The notes under the pieces: generated by a model
What the model was told of the DNA's origin: nothing
Databases searched by the model: none
The model's input: only the letters and a program-made list of their open reading frames with translations
Source of the DNA: Prevotellaceae bacterium
GTDB lineage: Bacteria; Bacteroidota; Bacteroidia; Bacteroidales; UBA932
Assembly: GCA_031266015.1 (NCBI GenBank)
Contig: JAISBU010000004.1
Span: 79,521-143,520 of the forward strand
Length of the DNA stretch: 64,000 nucleotides
Direction: 5' to 3'
Made by a program: the position numbers and the translations under genes
In this document: one piece after another, positions 16,629 through 26,389 of the stretch
Numbering within the stretch: position 1 is the first letter of the stretch
Layout of the letters: each line of letters begins with the position of its first letter

Positions 16629-19568
16629 ATGGCAAGATTCATTTTACTGCTGGCAACAACTCTTCTTCTGGCAAACACCTCGCATCTTTATGCGCAAGAC
16701 AAATGCTCTCCCGTAGGTTGGGGCGCTGTGGGTAGCAACGTCACAGGAGGAGGAAGCGCAACTCCCGTGCTGGTTACAACTTATGATGGCTTGAAGCAGC
16801 AGCTTACATCTTCCAGCGCGGCCGTAATATACATGCAGGGCGAAATTACTATCCCCCCCGGAGGGCGCATCACTATTCAGTACCCCAATAAAACGCTCAT
16901 AGGATTACCTAGCTCAAGGCTAATATCAACCGACTATACCGCCAATGGCTCTGGAATTTTTTACATAAAAAATTGCAGCAACATCATTTTACGAAACCTG
17001 ACCTTTGAAGGGCCGGGTGCATACGATACCGACGGATACGACCACCTCTGCATAGACAACGTTACCTACTGCTGGGTTGACCATTGCGATTTTCAGGACG
17101 GAGTGGACGGAAATTTTGACATAAAAAATAAAAGCAACTACGTATCTGTTACCTGGTGCAGATTCCGCTACTTGAAAGTGCCTATTTCCGGAGGTTCCGG
17201 CGGAGCTGCGGATCACCGGTTTACCAACCTCATAGGTTCATCTGACGATGCCACCGCCGATGCGGGAAAGCTGAAAACAACCTTTCAGTACTGCTGGTGG
17301 GACGAGGGTTGCGTAGAGCGTATGCCCCGTATCCGCTACGGGCAGATCCATCTGGTAAACAACCTGTTTTCCAGCACGGTTGCCAAGTACTGCATCCGTG
17401 CCGCGTATAAGGCTGACGTTTACGTTGATAAAAATGCTTTTGTAAGCGTGAAAAATCCGGTTACCAACAACAGCAGCAATGAATTTCACTGTACATACCT
17501 AAATAACTATACTTCAGGTACTTCTGGCAGTGATACCCATAATAAAATAGCTGCGTTAAGCGGATACTCAGGAGAAGCGCAGTGGAACCCATACGGCACA
17601 ACCGGATATGTTATTGATACTATCCCTGCCTCGCTGGTACAGGCAGCCGTAAGCAGCGAATCTTGCGGTGCAGGAGCCACATTAACCATCACAGGCAGCG
17701 CTGCAGCAACCTACGCCATAGCCTGCGGAGGCGCCACGTCCACAACGCTAGCTGCTCCCACCGCCGCCTTTGTGCGAAATGATACGCAGGCTACCATATC
17801 ATGGAATGCCATAGACAGCGCCAGTGGGTACAAGGTAAAAGTATGCGGCAATACCAAAGACAGCAGCGTATTTTGGAATTTCAGCAGCTACAGCGCTGTT
17901 AAAATCACATCCAGCACTACACTAAGCAGCGATTTGTCCATAGTAAGTAGCGGAAAAGAGGTTGCCATTGCAGCAGCAACAGGCACAGGCACCTATGAAG
18001 GGCAAACCATAACCAAGATGTGCAAATTTGCCGGCGCAGGCTCCACAACAGATTGTGCACTTAAGCTTACTTTGCCCGGCGCCGGAGTATTAACCGTATA
18101 CAGCAATGCTAAAGATAATAACCGCATATTGGCAGTAAGCGATGGAACCTCTGTTATCTCCGATGGAACATCCACCAATACCAGCGTAACTACAATCTCT
18201 GCTGCAGGCGATTACTATATTTATTCTGCCGGCAGTGGTATGGAAATATATCTGCTGCAATTTACAACAGGGGGCTCATCATGTGTTGAAACTCCTGTTG
18301 CAGGAACCATGTACACTGCCAACAACCTAAGCACAGACGAAAGCTACTCTTTTTACGTACAGGCCATAGGTAATGGAGAAAATATCCTCACAAGTGAATA
18401 CGCTTTGGCTACAGAAACAGCCAGCGGTATAGGTGCAAGCGTTTCTCTTACAAGCGCAGCTACAACCACCAACCAAAATGTATACGTCAGCAAAAGCATT
18501 ACAAACATAAAATACAGCTACACCGGAACAGCCTCCATTACATGGACGGGTACAGGCGGCAGCAATGTTGCTCCAAATGGCATAACTACAAATAATACAG
18601 ATGGTTACATTATAATCAGCGGTACGCCATCGGCTACCGGTAATTACTCATATACCATTACTGTAGCCGCTATTGGCGCAGGAACTCCTGCAAGCGCCAA
18701 CGCATCCGGAAGTCTTACCGTTACCGATGTGCCTGTAAATGCAAGCATTACTTTGGCCTCCGGTAGCAGCGCTTCGCCAAGCGTGCAGGTCGGTGACGCG
18801 CTTTCAATAAGCTACAGCTATGAAGGTACTTTTAATGCTATAAGCTGGACCGGCAGCAGCGCTACCCTTCCTGATGGTCTAGCGGTGAGCGCCAGCGTAC
18901 AAAATCGTGTAACTATCAGCGGAACGCCAACCACTATTGGCACGTATAGCTATTTAATTAGCATAAACGGACTTTATGGCGGAAGCAATACCACAGCAAG
19001 CGGCACAATAACCGTGACTGCTGTTCCGGCGCCACCGGTACTCAGCGCCGATGCTACTTTGTCTAGTCTAACCACTTCGCCGCATGGCAGCTTGTTCCCA
19101 ACGTTTAACGCAGACTCAACCAGCTACACCATGAATGTGGGCAATACGATCGCAGCTATAACCATAATTGCCATAGCAAACCATGATAGCGCGACAGCTA
19201 GCGGTGACGGAGCCAAGAACCTGTCCGTAGGAAGTAACCCGTTTACCATTACCGTAAGAGCAGAAAACGGCGCTACCAAAGATTATGCATTAACCATTAC
19301 TAGAGCCGCAGAAACGGTCACCTCCGTTGAATCCAGCAGGCTTGCGGAGTTGAAGGTGTACCCAAATCCAGCTGCAACAGAAGTAACCGTTGAGCATGAA
19401 GCTTGGAGCAGTGAGAGCAAAGTTGAAGTATACAACATAGCAGAGGGGGTCTTAGTGAAAGTACAAGGAGTAGCAGGAACGACCACTACCGTTAACGTAT
19501 CCGGATTGCCACAAGGTAGCTACCTTATCAAGCTTGGTAAGAAAAAAGCACGCTTTATGAAGCTTTAA
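16629..19568 (+). CDS. Secreted pectate lyase (PL1) with T9SS type A sorting domain
   Basis: 979 residues. Signal peptide at 1-22 (ends LYAQD). PL1 right-handed beta-helix at about 25-345, with WVDHCDFQDGVDGNFDIKN carrying the calcium-site Asp residues and the catalytic Arg region in MPRIRYGQIHLVNN. Fibronectin-like/Ig-like stretches follow (about 370-790), then a cadherin-like beta-sandwich (about 795-890: ADATLSSLTTSPHGSLFP ... GATKDYALTITR), and a C-terminal T9SS type A sorting domain beginning LKVYPNPAATEVTV. Cleaves polygalacturonate by beta-elimination; exported and probably attached at the surface by the type IX system. Preceded by a double-palindrome leader, so it is probably regulated. 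Confidence 0.88.
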   Translation: MARFILLLATTLLLANTSHLYAQDKCSPVGWGAVGSNVTGGGSATPVLVTTYDGLKQQLTSSSAAVIYMQGEITIPPGGRITIQYPNKTLIGLPSSRLISTDYTANGSGIFYIKNCSNIILRNLTFEGPGAYDTDGYDHLCIDNVTYCWVDHCDFQDGVDGNFDIKNKSNYVSVTWCRFRYLKVPISGGSGGAADHRFTNLIGSSDDATADAGKLKTTFQYCWWDEGCVERMPRIRYGQIHLVNNLFSSTVAKYCIRAAYKADVYVDKNAFVSVKNPVTNNSSNEFHCTYLNNYTSGTSGSDTHNKIAALSGYSGEAQWNPYGTTGYVIDTIPASLVQAAVSSESCGAGATLTITGSAAATYAIACGGATSTTLAAPTAAFVRNDTQATISWNAIDSASGYKVKVCGNTKDSSVFWNFSSYSAVKITSSTTLSSDLSIVSSGKEVAIAAATGTGTYEGQTITKMCKFAGAGSTTDCALKLTLPGAGVLTVYSNAKDNNRILAVSDGTSVISDGTSTNTSVTTISAAGDYYIYSAGSGMEIYLLQFTTGGSSCVETPVAGTMYTANNLSTDESYSFYVQAIGNGENILTSEYALATETASGIGASVSLTSAATTTNQNVYVSKSITNIKYSYTGTASITWTGTGGSNVAPNGITTNNTDGYIIISGTPSATGNYSYTITVAAIGAGTPASANASGSLTVTDVPVNASITLASGSSASPSVQVGDALSISYSYEGTFNAISWTGSSATLPDGLAVSASVQNRVTISGTPTTIGTYSYLISINGLYGGSNTTASGTITVTAVPAPPVLSADATLSSLTTSPHGSLFPTFNADSTSYTMNVGNTIAAITIIAIANHDSATASGDGAKNLSVGSNPFTITVRAENGATKDYALTITRAAETVTSVESSRLAELKVYPNPAATEVTVEHEAWSSESKVEVYNIAEGVLVKVQGVAGTTTTVNVSGLPQGSYLIKLGKKKARFMKL

Positions 19569-19574
19569 AAATAC

Positions 19575-19636
19575 AAGCGCTCTAAAAATAAATCGGCAGG
19601 AATGAATTTTCCCGCCGATTTACTTTTAGAGCGCTT
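19575..19636. terminator. Bidirectional terminator between pectate lyase and DPSL genes
   Basis: Nested hairpin: AAGCGCTCTAAAA (19575-19587) pairs with 19624-19636, and inner AAATCGGC (19590-19597) pairs with 19614-19621. It lies in the 75-base gap between two convergent genes. The AT-rich flanks of the stem would supply U-tracts in either direction. Confidence 0.6.
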
Positions 19637-19643
19637 AGAAATT

Positions 19644-20156
19644 CTACAAGCGGACTTTCTTCAGCTCCTCCTTCATACGATCAATATCGGTAATGAAGTC
19701 TTCGATGTCATTCTCATGCTCCAGCTCCTCACCCAAAATGGTAGTAGCCATAGCATGGGTGTTGTGGTCAATGCCATTGGTAAAGTCGGCAATCTCCTTG
19801 TAGCGTTGAATTGCGCAACGCTCGCCACGAAGATTTTGCTCCAAAATAACCTCAATATATGAATCTTCAGGAGCCTCATATTTACAACGTGCCAGCTTTG
19901 GCCACTCCATAGGCGACAGCACAGGAGTGCCGCCTAGCTGAATAATACGGTCTGCTACCAACACTGCATGGTTCAACTCCTGAGTAGCATGCAAAAGCAG
20001 CTCCGGTTCAATCTCGCTACGCATAGGACCTTCCATAATACGAGCGCCAATCCAGTACTGATAGTAGGCCAACCACTCTTCGGACAATGCAGCATTGAGC
20101 ATATCAATGAGCTTTTTCACGTCCAAATTCAAAATTTCTACGCCTTTCTTTCCCAT
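19644..20156 (-). CDS. Dps-like (DPSL) ferritin-family protein
   Basis: 170 residues of a four-helix ferritin-like fold. The N-terminal KLIDMLNAALSEEWLAYYQYW and the helix carrying ATQELNHAVLVADRI supply Glu and His ligands, with further ligands in EQNLRGERCAIQRYKEI and GEELEHENDIEDFI. Two cysteines (LARCKYEAP and ERCAIQRY) are in the positions of the thiol pair that marks the DPSL class known from Bacteroides, as distinct from ordinary Dps and bacterioferritin. Stores iron and uses peroxide to oxidise it, protecting cells from oxidative damage. Leftward, monocistronic, convergent with the pectate lyase gene. Confidence 0.82.
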   Translation of the reverse strand: MGKKGVEILNLDVKKLIDMLNAALSEEWLAYYQYWIGARIMEGPMRSEIEPELLLHATQELNHAVLVADRIIQLGGTPVLSPMEWPKLARCKYEAPEDSYIEVILEQNLRGERCAIQRYKEIADFTNGIDHNTHAMATTILGEELEHENDIEDFITDIDRMKEELKKVRL

Positions 20157-20587
20157 AATTTTAAGTTTTTAGAGGGTTAAAAAAATCTTATCACTTATCA
20201 TCAAACATTTACAATTACAAATTTATAAAAATAATCAAAGCATTGTATTCAACGTCAAAATCATGTCATAATTTCATTAAACATCTCATAAACAGGACAT
20301 TATTTCAGAACAAGAAGCCAATTCTTTGACAATTTGACACATTTTTTATTCTGGCAAGGAAATTGATAAAGAAGATAGAGGGATAAAAAATGGTAATGAT
20401 ACATCTATTTACACTAAAGTTTAACCACTAAGCCTCGCAAAGGCTTTCACAACGTAACACGAAGTATTTCTTTGCCAAGCTTTGTGACATGGGCTTTTAA
20501 AAACATGAGTATATTGTTACCAAAAAAAATTATCGCTTTACCTACTTATATTGCCGTAGGGCAAGTTGTAAATCGTACTTTTGAGCT
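20157..20587. other. Divergent intergenic region between DPSL and clpB, with clpB -7 box
   Basis: 431 AT-rich bases with no convincing gene. Near the clpB start, TACTTTTG (20576-20583) fits TAnnTTTG, with a TTG 22 bases upstream (20551-20553). A start site there would fall at or within a few bases of the clpB ATG (20588), implying a leaderless or almost leaderless mRNA. The opposite half should contain the DPSL promoter, which I could not place. Confidence 0.35.
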
Positions 20588-23176
20588 ATGAACCTGAACA
20601 CTTTTACCATTAAGGCGCAGGAAGTAATGCAGCAGGCCATTACCATTGCGCAGGGCTACGGACACCAGGCGGTGGACACGGCCCACATCCTTAAAGCCGG
20701 CCTGGTAGATGCCGAAAGCATCGTCAGCTTTATCCTTCGCAAGCTTGACGTAAACCCCGATGCTTTGCAGGCTGAAGCCGACAAAATACTTGCCGCTTAC
20801 CCCAAGGTAAGCGGCGGAAATCCTTACCTGAGCAATGAGGCTAATACCGCTATTCAGCGCGCGCAAGCGGCTGCCAAAGAAATGGGCGATGAGTTTGTAG
20901 CCGTAGAGCACCTGCTTTTGGGGCTGCTCGCGGCAGGTGGTAACACGGCGAAGCTGCTAAAGGAAAGCGGAATTAACGAAAAGGACTTAAAAGCCGCCAT
21001 TAATGAGCTGCGCAAAGGTGCGAAGGTAAACAGTCAAACTGCAGAGGATACCTACAACGCACTCAACCGTTTTGCCATTAACCTGAATGAGCAAGCCCGT
21101 ACAGGTAAGCTGGATCCGGTTATTGGCCGCGATGATGAGATACGCCGGGTACTTCAAATACTGTCGCGCAGAACAAAAAACAACCCGATTCTTATAGGTG
21201 AACCCGGTGTGGGCAAAACCGCCATTGCCGAGGGTATTGCGCATCGTATTGTGAGCGGCGACGTTCCCGAAAACCTGAAATCCAAGCTGATTTACTCGCT
21301 TGATATGGGAGCGCTTATTGCAGGAGCAAAATACAAAGGCGAGTTTGAGGAACGCTTAAAATCCGTTGTAAATGAGGTAGTTAAATCCAATGGCGACATC
21401 ATTCTATTTATAGACGAAATTCACACCTTGGTGGGCGCCGGTAAGAGTGAGGGCGCCATGGATGCCGCCAACATTCTTAAGCCGGCATTGGCTCGTGGGG
21501 ACTTGCGCGCCGTAGGCGCCACGACCCTGGATGAGTACCAGAAATATTTTGAAAAGGATAAGGCGCTGGAGCGTCGTTTCCAAACCGTTATGGTGAATGA
21601 GCCCTCCCCTGCCGACGCTATTTCTATTTTACGTGGACTGAAGGAGCGCTACGAAAATCACCACCGCGTACGTATCAAAGACGACGCTATTATTGCGGCG
21701 GTTGAGCTCAGCAACAGATACATTACCGCACGTTTCTTGCCCGACAAGGCCATTGACCTTATTGACGAAGCGGCAAGCAAGCTTCGCTTGGAGATGAACT
21801 CTGTCCCCGAAAATATTGACGACCTCAACCGTAAGCTGCGTCAGCTGGAAATTGAGCGCGAGGCCATCAAGCGTGAAGGTGATACCAAAAAAGCAGAGGA
21901 GCTGAGCAAGGAAATTGCCGGCTACAGCGAGCAGCGTGATAAGCTGAATGCTCAATGGCAGGAAGAAAAGGATGTTATCGATAAAATCCAGAAGAATAAG
22001 CAGAACATTGAAGATTACAAGCTGCAGGCGGAAGCCGCCGAGCGCCAAGGCAACTACGGTCTGGTGGCGGAGCTGCGCTACGGCAAAATTCGTGAGGCAG
22101 AAGCTGAAATTGAGAAGCTAACCAGGTTCAAGGAAGAGCACAAGAGCGAATTTCCACTTGTAAATGAGGAAGTTAACCCTGAAGATATTGCAGAGGTCGT
22201 AGCGAAATGGACAGGTATTCCCGTTACAAAAATGCTGCAAAGCGAGCGCGAAAAATTGCTACACCTTGAGCAGGATTTGCACAAGCGAGTGGTAGGCCAG
22301 AACGAGGCAATAGAAGCGGTAGCAAACGCCGTACGCCGCAGCCGCGCGGGGTTGCAGGATGTGAAGCGCCCGGTTGGCTCCTTCATATTTTTAGGTACAA
22401 CCGGCGTGGGTAAAACAGAGCTGGCAAAAGCGTTGGCAGAATACTTGTTCAACGACGAAAATCTGATGACCCGTATAGACATGAGCGAATACCAGGAATC
22501 TCACTCCGTGTCGCGCCTTATTGGAGCGCCTCCCGGATACGTGGGCTACGATGAGGGCGGACAGCTGACCGAAGCCGTACGGCGTAAGCCCTACTCTGTA
22601 ATTCTGCTGGATGAGATTGAAAAGGCACATGCCGATGTGTTCAACATTTTGCTGCAAGTGCTGGACGACGGACGGCTTACGGACAACAAGGGGCGCACCG
22701 TAGACTTCAAGAATACCATTATTATCATGACCTCCAACGTGGGGTCGGGCATCATTATGGAGAGCATGGAGCAGCTCACAGAGAAGAATCGTGAGCGTAC
22801 GCTGGAGCGCACAAAAATGGAGGTGCTGGACTTGCTTAAGCAAACCGTACGCCCCGAGTTCCTGAACCGTGTGGACGAAATCATTATGTTTACCCCGCTC
22901 ACCAGGGATGACGTTAGGGATATTGTAAAAATACAGCTCGGGCAAATACAAAAAATGCTCGCGGAAAGTGGCGTTCGCATATCGCTTAGCGACTACGCCA
23001 TGAGCTGGATGGTGGAGCAGGGTTACGATCCTGTTTACGGAGCCCGCCCTGTAAAGCGTGCGCTGCAAAAGGAGTTGGTAAATGAGCTGGCAAAGCAGCT
23101 GCTCGCAGGCGCTATTAACAAAGAAAAAGAAGTCATTGTAGACTACTTTGGAGAAGGCTTGGTGTTCAGAAACTAG
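20588..23176 (+). CDS. clpB: Chaperone ClpB (disaggregase)
   Basis: 862 residues, the usual size. Two AAA+ modules: Walker [12 protein letters not shown] (about residue 205) and [15 protein letters not shown] (about 605), with Walker B motifs [13 protein letters not shown] and [10 protein letters not shown]. The N-terminal Clp_N repeat and the coiled-coil middle domain between the modules ([18 protein letters not shown] region) are present, and there is no ClpP-binding IGF loop. Works with DnaK to rescue aggregated protein under heat stress. The start gives the standard [15 protein letters not shown]-terminus. Confidence 0.97.
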   Translation: MNLNTFTIKAQEVMQQAITIAQGYGHQAVDTAHILKAGLVDAESIVSFILRKLDVNPDALQAEADKILAAYPKVSGGNPYLSNEANTAIQRAQAAAKEMGDEFVAVEHLLLGLLAAGGNTAKLLKESGINEKDLKAAINELRKGAKVNSQTAEDTYNALNRFAINLNEQARTGKLDPVIGRDDEIRRVLQILSRRTKNNPILIGEPGVGKTAIAEGIAHRIVSGDVPENLKSKLIYSLDMGALIAGAKYKGEFEERLKSVVNEVVKSNGDIILFIDEIHTLVGAGKSEGAMDAANILKPALARGDLRAVGATTLDEYQKYFEKDKALERRFQTVMVNEPSPADAISILRGLKERYENHHRVRIKDDAIIAAVELSNRYITARFLPDKAIDLIDEAASKLRLEMNSVPENIDDLNRKLRQLEIEREAIKREGDTKKAEELSKEIAGYSEQRDKLNAQWQEEKDVIDKIQKNKQNIEDYKLQAEAAERQGNYGLVAELRYGKIREAEAEIEKLTRFKEEHKSEFPLVNEEVNPEDIAEVVAKWTGIPVTKMLQSEREKLLHLEQDLHKRVVGQNEAIEAVANAVRRSRAGLQDVKRPVGSFIFLGTTGVGKTELAKALAEYLFNDENLMTRIDMSEYQESHSVSRLIGAPPGYVGYDEGGQLTEAVRRKPYSVILLDEIEKAHADVFNILLQVLDDGRLTDNKGRTVDFKNTIIIMTSNVGSGIIMESMEQLTEKNRERTLERTKMEVLDLLKQTVRPEFLNRVDEIIMFTPLTRDDVRDIVKIQLGQIQKMLAESGVRISLSDYAMSWMVEQGYDPVYGARPVKRALQKELVNELAKQLLAGAINKEKEVIVDYFGEGLVFRN

Positions 23177-23221
23177 CTATCTGAATTTTTTAATAAATGG
23201 CAGATAAACAGTGCATCCCAT

Positions 23222-23251
23222 CCAAAAAAGGGCTACCCATGGGTAGCCCTT
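23222..23251. terminator. Terminator between clpB and the 118-residue gene
   Basis: A near-perfect palindrome AAGGGCTACCC/GGGTAGCCCTT at 23228-23251. On the minus strand it is followed by a T-run (complement of AAAAAAG at 23224-23230), the pattern of a Rho-independent terminator for the leftward gene at 23295-23651. It may also stop clpB read-through. Confidence 0.65.
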
Positions 23252-23294
23252 GTACATTCGACCGGCAAATGCAATCAAATCGCATACTAAACTT

Positions 23295-23651
23295 TTACGA
23301 ATCAGCGAACTTAACTTGACGCTGCCAAACACTCATTATTTGGTGGCAGGTACAAGAGTGAGATCCACGAAGCTGGACTGACATCAATTCTTCTGCAGTT
23401 GACCCATATTTTCCATCTGCTATACTTGGTATTACTCTTAGCGCAGAGGCGAGCAGCGGACCAGCTGAGTAAGCTATCTGTTGTTGTTCAATCTTTACGT
23501 TTGCGTTTCTCACCCTATCAAATTGTTCTTCAGCAAACTTTGCAGCCCTAGCAGCTGCCTGTTGAACTTGCTCATTTTTAACTTGTTGCAATAATTTATC
23601 CAGGCCGTCTTGTAAGTCTACTCTAATATCAGCCACTAGCTTATCAGTCAA
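23295..23651 (-). CDS. Hypothetical 118-residue protein
   Basis: Not recognised. The N-terminal half is helical and charged (ADIRVDLQDGLDKLLQQV, QQAAARAAKFAEEQFDRV); the C-terminal half holds a hydrophobic stretch SAGPLLASALRVIPSIADG and a Cys-x-Cys near the end (HSCTCHQI). No signal peptide or known motif. Support for it being real: protein-like composition in the first 80 residues, and a leftward terminator 45 bases past its stop. A foldable 93-base element lies upstream at 23733-23825, in the right place to be its 5' leader. Confidence 0.5.
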   Translation of the reverse strand: MTDKLVADIRVDLQDGLDKLLQQVKNEQVQQAAARAAKFAEEQFDRVRNANVKIEQQQIAYSAGPLLASALRVIPSIADGKYGSTAEELMSVQLRGSHSCTCHQIMSVWQRQVKFADS

Positions 23652-23732
23652 TTTTCTTTTGTCATCTGGCGCTGTAGTGTTAGCTAAATAAGATTATATT
23701 TAGTTGTGATTAAGTTTTATGCTACAAGCCGA

Positions 23733-23825
23733 CATCAAAACGACGCTGCTGTGCATTAGCAGCTTTGCAAATCACATAAGCAATGCACCTATGGAGCAGC
23801 TGCTTGCCATAGGTGGATTTTGATG
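23733..23825 (-). other. Foldable multi-branch element upstream of the 118-residue gene
   Basis: CATCAAAA (23733-23740) pairs with TTTTGATG (23818-23825), enclosing two hairpins: GCTGCT/AGCAGC (23745-23750 with 23758-23763) and CACCTATGG/CCATAGGTG (23786-23794 with 23807-23815). The loop GTGCATT (23751-23757) is complementary to AATGCAC (23782-23788), so an alternative longer pairing or pseudoknot exists. Two mutually exclusive folds resemble a leader switch or small RNA; no named family recognised. Strand is a guess from the neighbouring gene. Confidence 0.4.
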
Positions 23826-24076
23826 CAAGTATGCAAAAGTAGTAAAAAACAAATAGAAAAACATTTCAGAACACTTCGTTGTTCATTTTAACAAATTAGA
23901 TGAAAAATTGGATAAGTAGGCATTATTTTGCCTGCGCATTAATTTTACTAAGAGCTTAAATGAGTTCCCTTTATAAATTCAGCGTATATTTGTACCTGAA
24001 AAATGTACAAAATTTTATACTTTTTGCCTATGGATAAGTAAAGCGTAGTTGATACGCGCATTTTAAACATAACAGG

Positions 24077-24243
24077 AAAAAGCGTTAGCTTATATTTTGG
24101 TTCTTGAAACTTCGCAACTTTCAATAGCTACCAAGAGTATAGTGATAGCGCTCACGCATTGTTGCGTGGGCTATATTCATTATTTGGTAGCAAGGTATTG
24201 CGAAGACCTCAAGAACCAGTAAGGAAGTGTACCCACGCTTTTT
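24077..24243 (+). ncRNA. Rod-shaped structured RNA, 6S-like candidate
   Basis: A long imperfect hairpin built from perfect paired blocks: AAAAAGCGT/ACGCTTTTT (24077-24085 with 24235-24243), TGGTTCTTGA/TCAAGAACCA, CTTCGCAA/TTGCGAAG, GCTACCAA/TTGGTAGC, and a top stem CACGCA/TGCGTG. Between the closing and second stems is an asymmetric internal bubble. This matches my recollection of the 6S-type RNA of Bacteroidota/Flavobacteria (Rfam 6S-Flavo), which binds RNA polymerase holoenzyme. A TATATTTG box (23985-23992) lies upstream on the same strand. Strand and family need a covariance search. Confidence 0.5.
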
Positions 24244-24291
24244 CTATGTGCGCGTACGAGGTAACTTAAGGGTATAACCAATTAAAAATGA

Positions 24292-24310
24292 GGTAATTAC
24301 GGTAATTACC
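24292..24310 (+). promoter_or_regulatory. Operator-like palindrome before the acyltransferase gene
   Basis: GGTAATTAC, one base, then GTAATTACC: a perfect 9-base inverted repeat with a 1-base centre, 25 bases upstream of the acyltransferase ATG. The size and position suit binding of a dimeric regulator. No regulator gene is adjacent. Confidence 0.4.
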
Positions 24311-24335
24311 GAAGAATAGAACCAAAAAACATTAC

Positions 24336-25412
24336 ATGCCCATGCTACCAGCCATCAATGAAAACTTATCCAAAAGGATAAGCTCGCTGCGTTTTTTGCT
24401 TATTGTCTTTGTCGTTTTCGCACACAACAACCCAACAACAGTAAACTTTGCTAACGGAACAGAAACATACGATATTCCCAGCTACGTAAATGTGGTAAGG
24501 AGATTAATTTCAGAAATCAGAACTACCATTCCCCTGTTTTTTCTCCTATCAGGATTCCTGTTGTACGCAAAGGAAACAAAGCTTACTACCGTGCTGAAGA
24601 AAAAAAGCCGAACCATACTGTTGCCCTATCTTTTGTGGAATGCGCTGACCATACTATTCTACTACATTGCGCAAAGCTTTAGCTTCACAGAGCCGTATTT
24701 TGCTACTAACATTGTGCGGAATTTTACGATAATGGATTATGTTGGGGCATTTACCGGAAAAGCGGGTATTTATGCTGAGCATGGCGGTACGCCAATAGCA
24801 TATCCACTTTGGTTTTTAAGAGATTTATTTATCCTTAACCTGGCATTTATCGGAATAAAAAAGCTGGTTGATAAATTTCCGTTGGGAACTTTGATGTTGT
24901 TTGTCATTTTATGGATAGGCAGCATAGATATTTACGTAGTGTCGCCTGAGGCGCTGCTGTTTTTTACGTTAGGCTACTACGCCGTAAAGTACTCGCTGGA
25001 CATTAGAAAGCTGGACAGCCTAAAAATGTACGATATTGTAGCGCTATATGCAATAACAATAGTAATTGAGCTGTTTTTCAAGGAAAGCGTACCTGTTATT
25101 CATAACCTTAACATTGTAATAGGAAGCATTTTCTTCCTAAAGTTGACGCAATACTTTGTAAGCAGCCAAAAAGTATTCGGTAAGCTATTGTGGTTAGAAG
25201 GCTATGCGTTTTGGGTGTATGTGGCTCATGCAATACCGTTGTCAATTATGACAAAGCTGAGCGTAAAAATAATTCCCATGCACGACGGTTGGCTGCTCCT
25301 GCAATACTTTGGAGTAAGTATTACTGCGGTAGTCATACTTGTAGCAATGGGTGCAGCGGTAAAAAAATTATTTCCAAAAACGTATACAGTACTAACCAGC
25401 GGAAGAACGTAA
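24336..25412 (+). CDS. Acyltransferase 3 family membrane protein
   Basis: 358 residues, about ten predicted membrane helices. The N-terminal RISSLRFLLIVFVVFAHN contains the family's catalytic His in helix 1, and PLFFLLSGFLLY matches the second conserved segment (the F-x-x-S-G-F/Y motif). Such proteins move acetyl or other acyl groups from the cytoplasm to surface polysaccharides or lipids. No polysaccharide cluster lies beside it, so the substrate is unknown. Preceded by a palindrome at 24292-24310. Confidence 0.85.
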   Translation: MPMLPAINENLSKRISSLRFLLIVFVVFAHNNPTTVNFANGTETYDIPSYVNVVRRLISEIRTTIPLFFLLSGFLLYAKETKLTTVLKKKSRTILLPYLLWNALTILFYYIAQSFSFTEPYFATNIVRNFTIMDYVGAFTGKAGIYAEHGGTPIAYPLWFLRDLFILNLAFIGIKKLVDKFPLGTLMLFVILWIGSIDIYVVSPEALLFFTLGYYAVKYSLDIRKLDSLKMYDIVALYAITIVIELFFKESVPVIHNLNIVIGSIFFLKLTQYFVSSQKVFGKLLWLEGYAFWVYVAHAIPLSIMTKLSVKIIPMHDGWLLLQYFGVSITAVVILVAMGAAVKKLFPKTYTVLTSGRT

Positions 25413-25435
25413 AGAATTATTTACAATTTATCCGT

Positions 25436-25484
25436 GCGTATGGGCTGTCATGCTTCGACAGGCTCAGGATGACAGCGCATACGC
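25436..25484. repeat. REP-like inverted repeat after the acyltransferase gene
   Basis: GCGTATGGGCTGTCAT (25436-25451) faces ATGACAGCGCATACGC (25469-25484) with a one-base offset inside the stem; the loop reads GCTTCGACAGGCTCAGG. Sequences of the form TGTCATGCTTCGACAGG...GGATGACA are dispersed in many bacterial genomes. It may also terminate the acyltransferase transcript. Confidence 0.55.
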
Positions 25485-25543
25485 ACCAGTCAACTGACAA
25501 TCGTCATTTTCCTCATTTATTTCATTTTCTCAAGAAAAATCAT

Positions 25544-25551
25544 TACTTTTG
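25544..25551 (+). promoter_or_regulatory. Bacteroidota -7 box (TACTTTTG) for the TPR gene
   Basis: TACTTTTG matches TAnnTTTG, 48 bases before the TPR gene ATG, giving a leader of roughly 40 bases. No clear -33 TTG. Confidence 0.4.
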
Positions 25552-25598
25552 CCCTGCATTTTAGAAAACCAAATCAAAAAAAATAAGCGTTAGTAAAA

Positions 25599-26294
25599 AT
25601 GGCGAAGCACAAGGCATCTACCGGCGACAACAATCTGGAGCACATCGAGGAAACCTTAACCCGTGCCGAATTATTCATAGAAAAGCATCAAAAAAACCTG
25701 CTTTACGGCGGCCTGGCGTTGCTTATTTTGGTGGGCGGCTATTTTGCATACAAGTACTGGTACCGGCTGCCTTTGGAAGAAGAGGCTCAATCACAAATGT
25801 TTGTGGCTGTGCAAAGCTTTGAAAAAGACTCTTTGCAAACAGCGCTTAACGGCGATGGAACCAACCTGGGTTTGCTTGAAGTAGCCGATCGCTACAGCGG
25901 CACAGCGGCGGGCAACCTTGCCAGCTACTACGCAGGAGTTGCCTACCTGCACTTGGGTCAGTACGAAGATGCCATCAGCTACCTGGAGAAATTCAGCGGC
26001 CACGGACTCATTGGCAAAGCGCTGGCTATTGGCAACATTGGCGATGCATACAGCGAGCTGGGCAGCTTAGATAAGGCCGTAGCTTACTACAAAAAGGCTG
26101 CCGGCGCCAACGCCAACCAAATGACCTCTCCCCGCTTCCTGGTGAAGGCCGGAGTGGTTTACGAAAAGCTGGAAGACTACAAATCAGCGTTGGCCGTATA
26201 TCAACAGCTGCAAAAGGATTACCCTACCACAACCGAGGGACGCGACGCTGAAAAGTACATCACCCGGGTTCAGGTAAAAATGGAGCAACGCTAA
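25599..26294 (+). CDS. Membrane-anchored tetratricopeptide repeat protein (YfgM-like)
   Basis: 231 residues. A short charged cytosolic N-terminus, one membrane helix (about 34-54: NLLYGGLALLILVGGYFAYKYW), then TPR units, e.g. GVAYLHLGQYEDAISYLEKF, GDAYSELGSLDKAVAYYKKA and GVVYEKLEDYKSALAVYQQL. The layout matches YfgM-type proteins that hold a periplasmic TPR domain near the Sec translocon, but in Bacteroidota the role is not established. It is followed by a strong terminator, so it is a single-gene unit. Confidence 0.8.
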   Translation: MAKHKASTGDNNLEHIEETLTRAELFIEKHQKNLLYGGLALLILVGGYFAYKYWYRLPLEEEAQSQMFVAVQSFEKDSLQTALNGDGTNLGLLEVADRYSGTAAGNLASYYAGVAYLHLGQYEDAISYLEKFSGHGLIGKALAIGNIGDAYSELGSLDKAVAYYKKAAGANANQMTSPRFLVKAGVVYEKLEDYKSALAVYQQLQKDYPTTTEGRDAEKYITRVQVKMEQR

Positions 26295-26332
26295 AATTGC
26301 TGTAGTAAACACCGCTTGTGCGAAGCGCTAAG

Positions 26333-26370
26333 ACCAAGACAAGCATTCCCAAGTCTTGGTTTTTTGTTTT
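26333..26370 (+). terminator. Rho-independent terminator after the TPR gene
   Basis: ACCAAGAC (26333-26340) pairs with GTCTTGGT (26353-26360), followed by TTTTTGTTTT. It separates the TPR gene from ribH and lies inside the longest open frame of ribH, which argues for the later ribH start. Confidence 0.8.
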
Positions 26371-26389
26371 AACTAAAAAAGAGAACACC

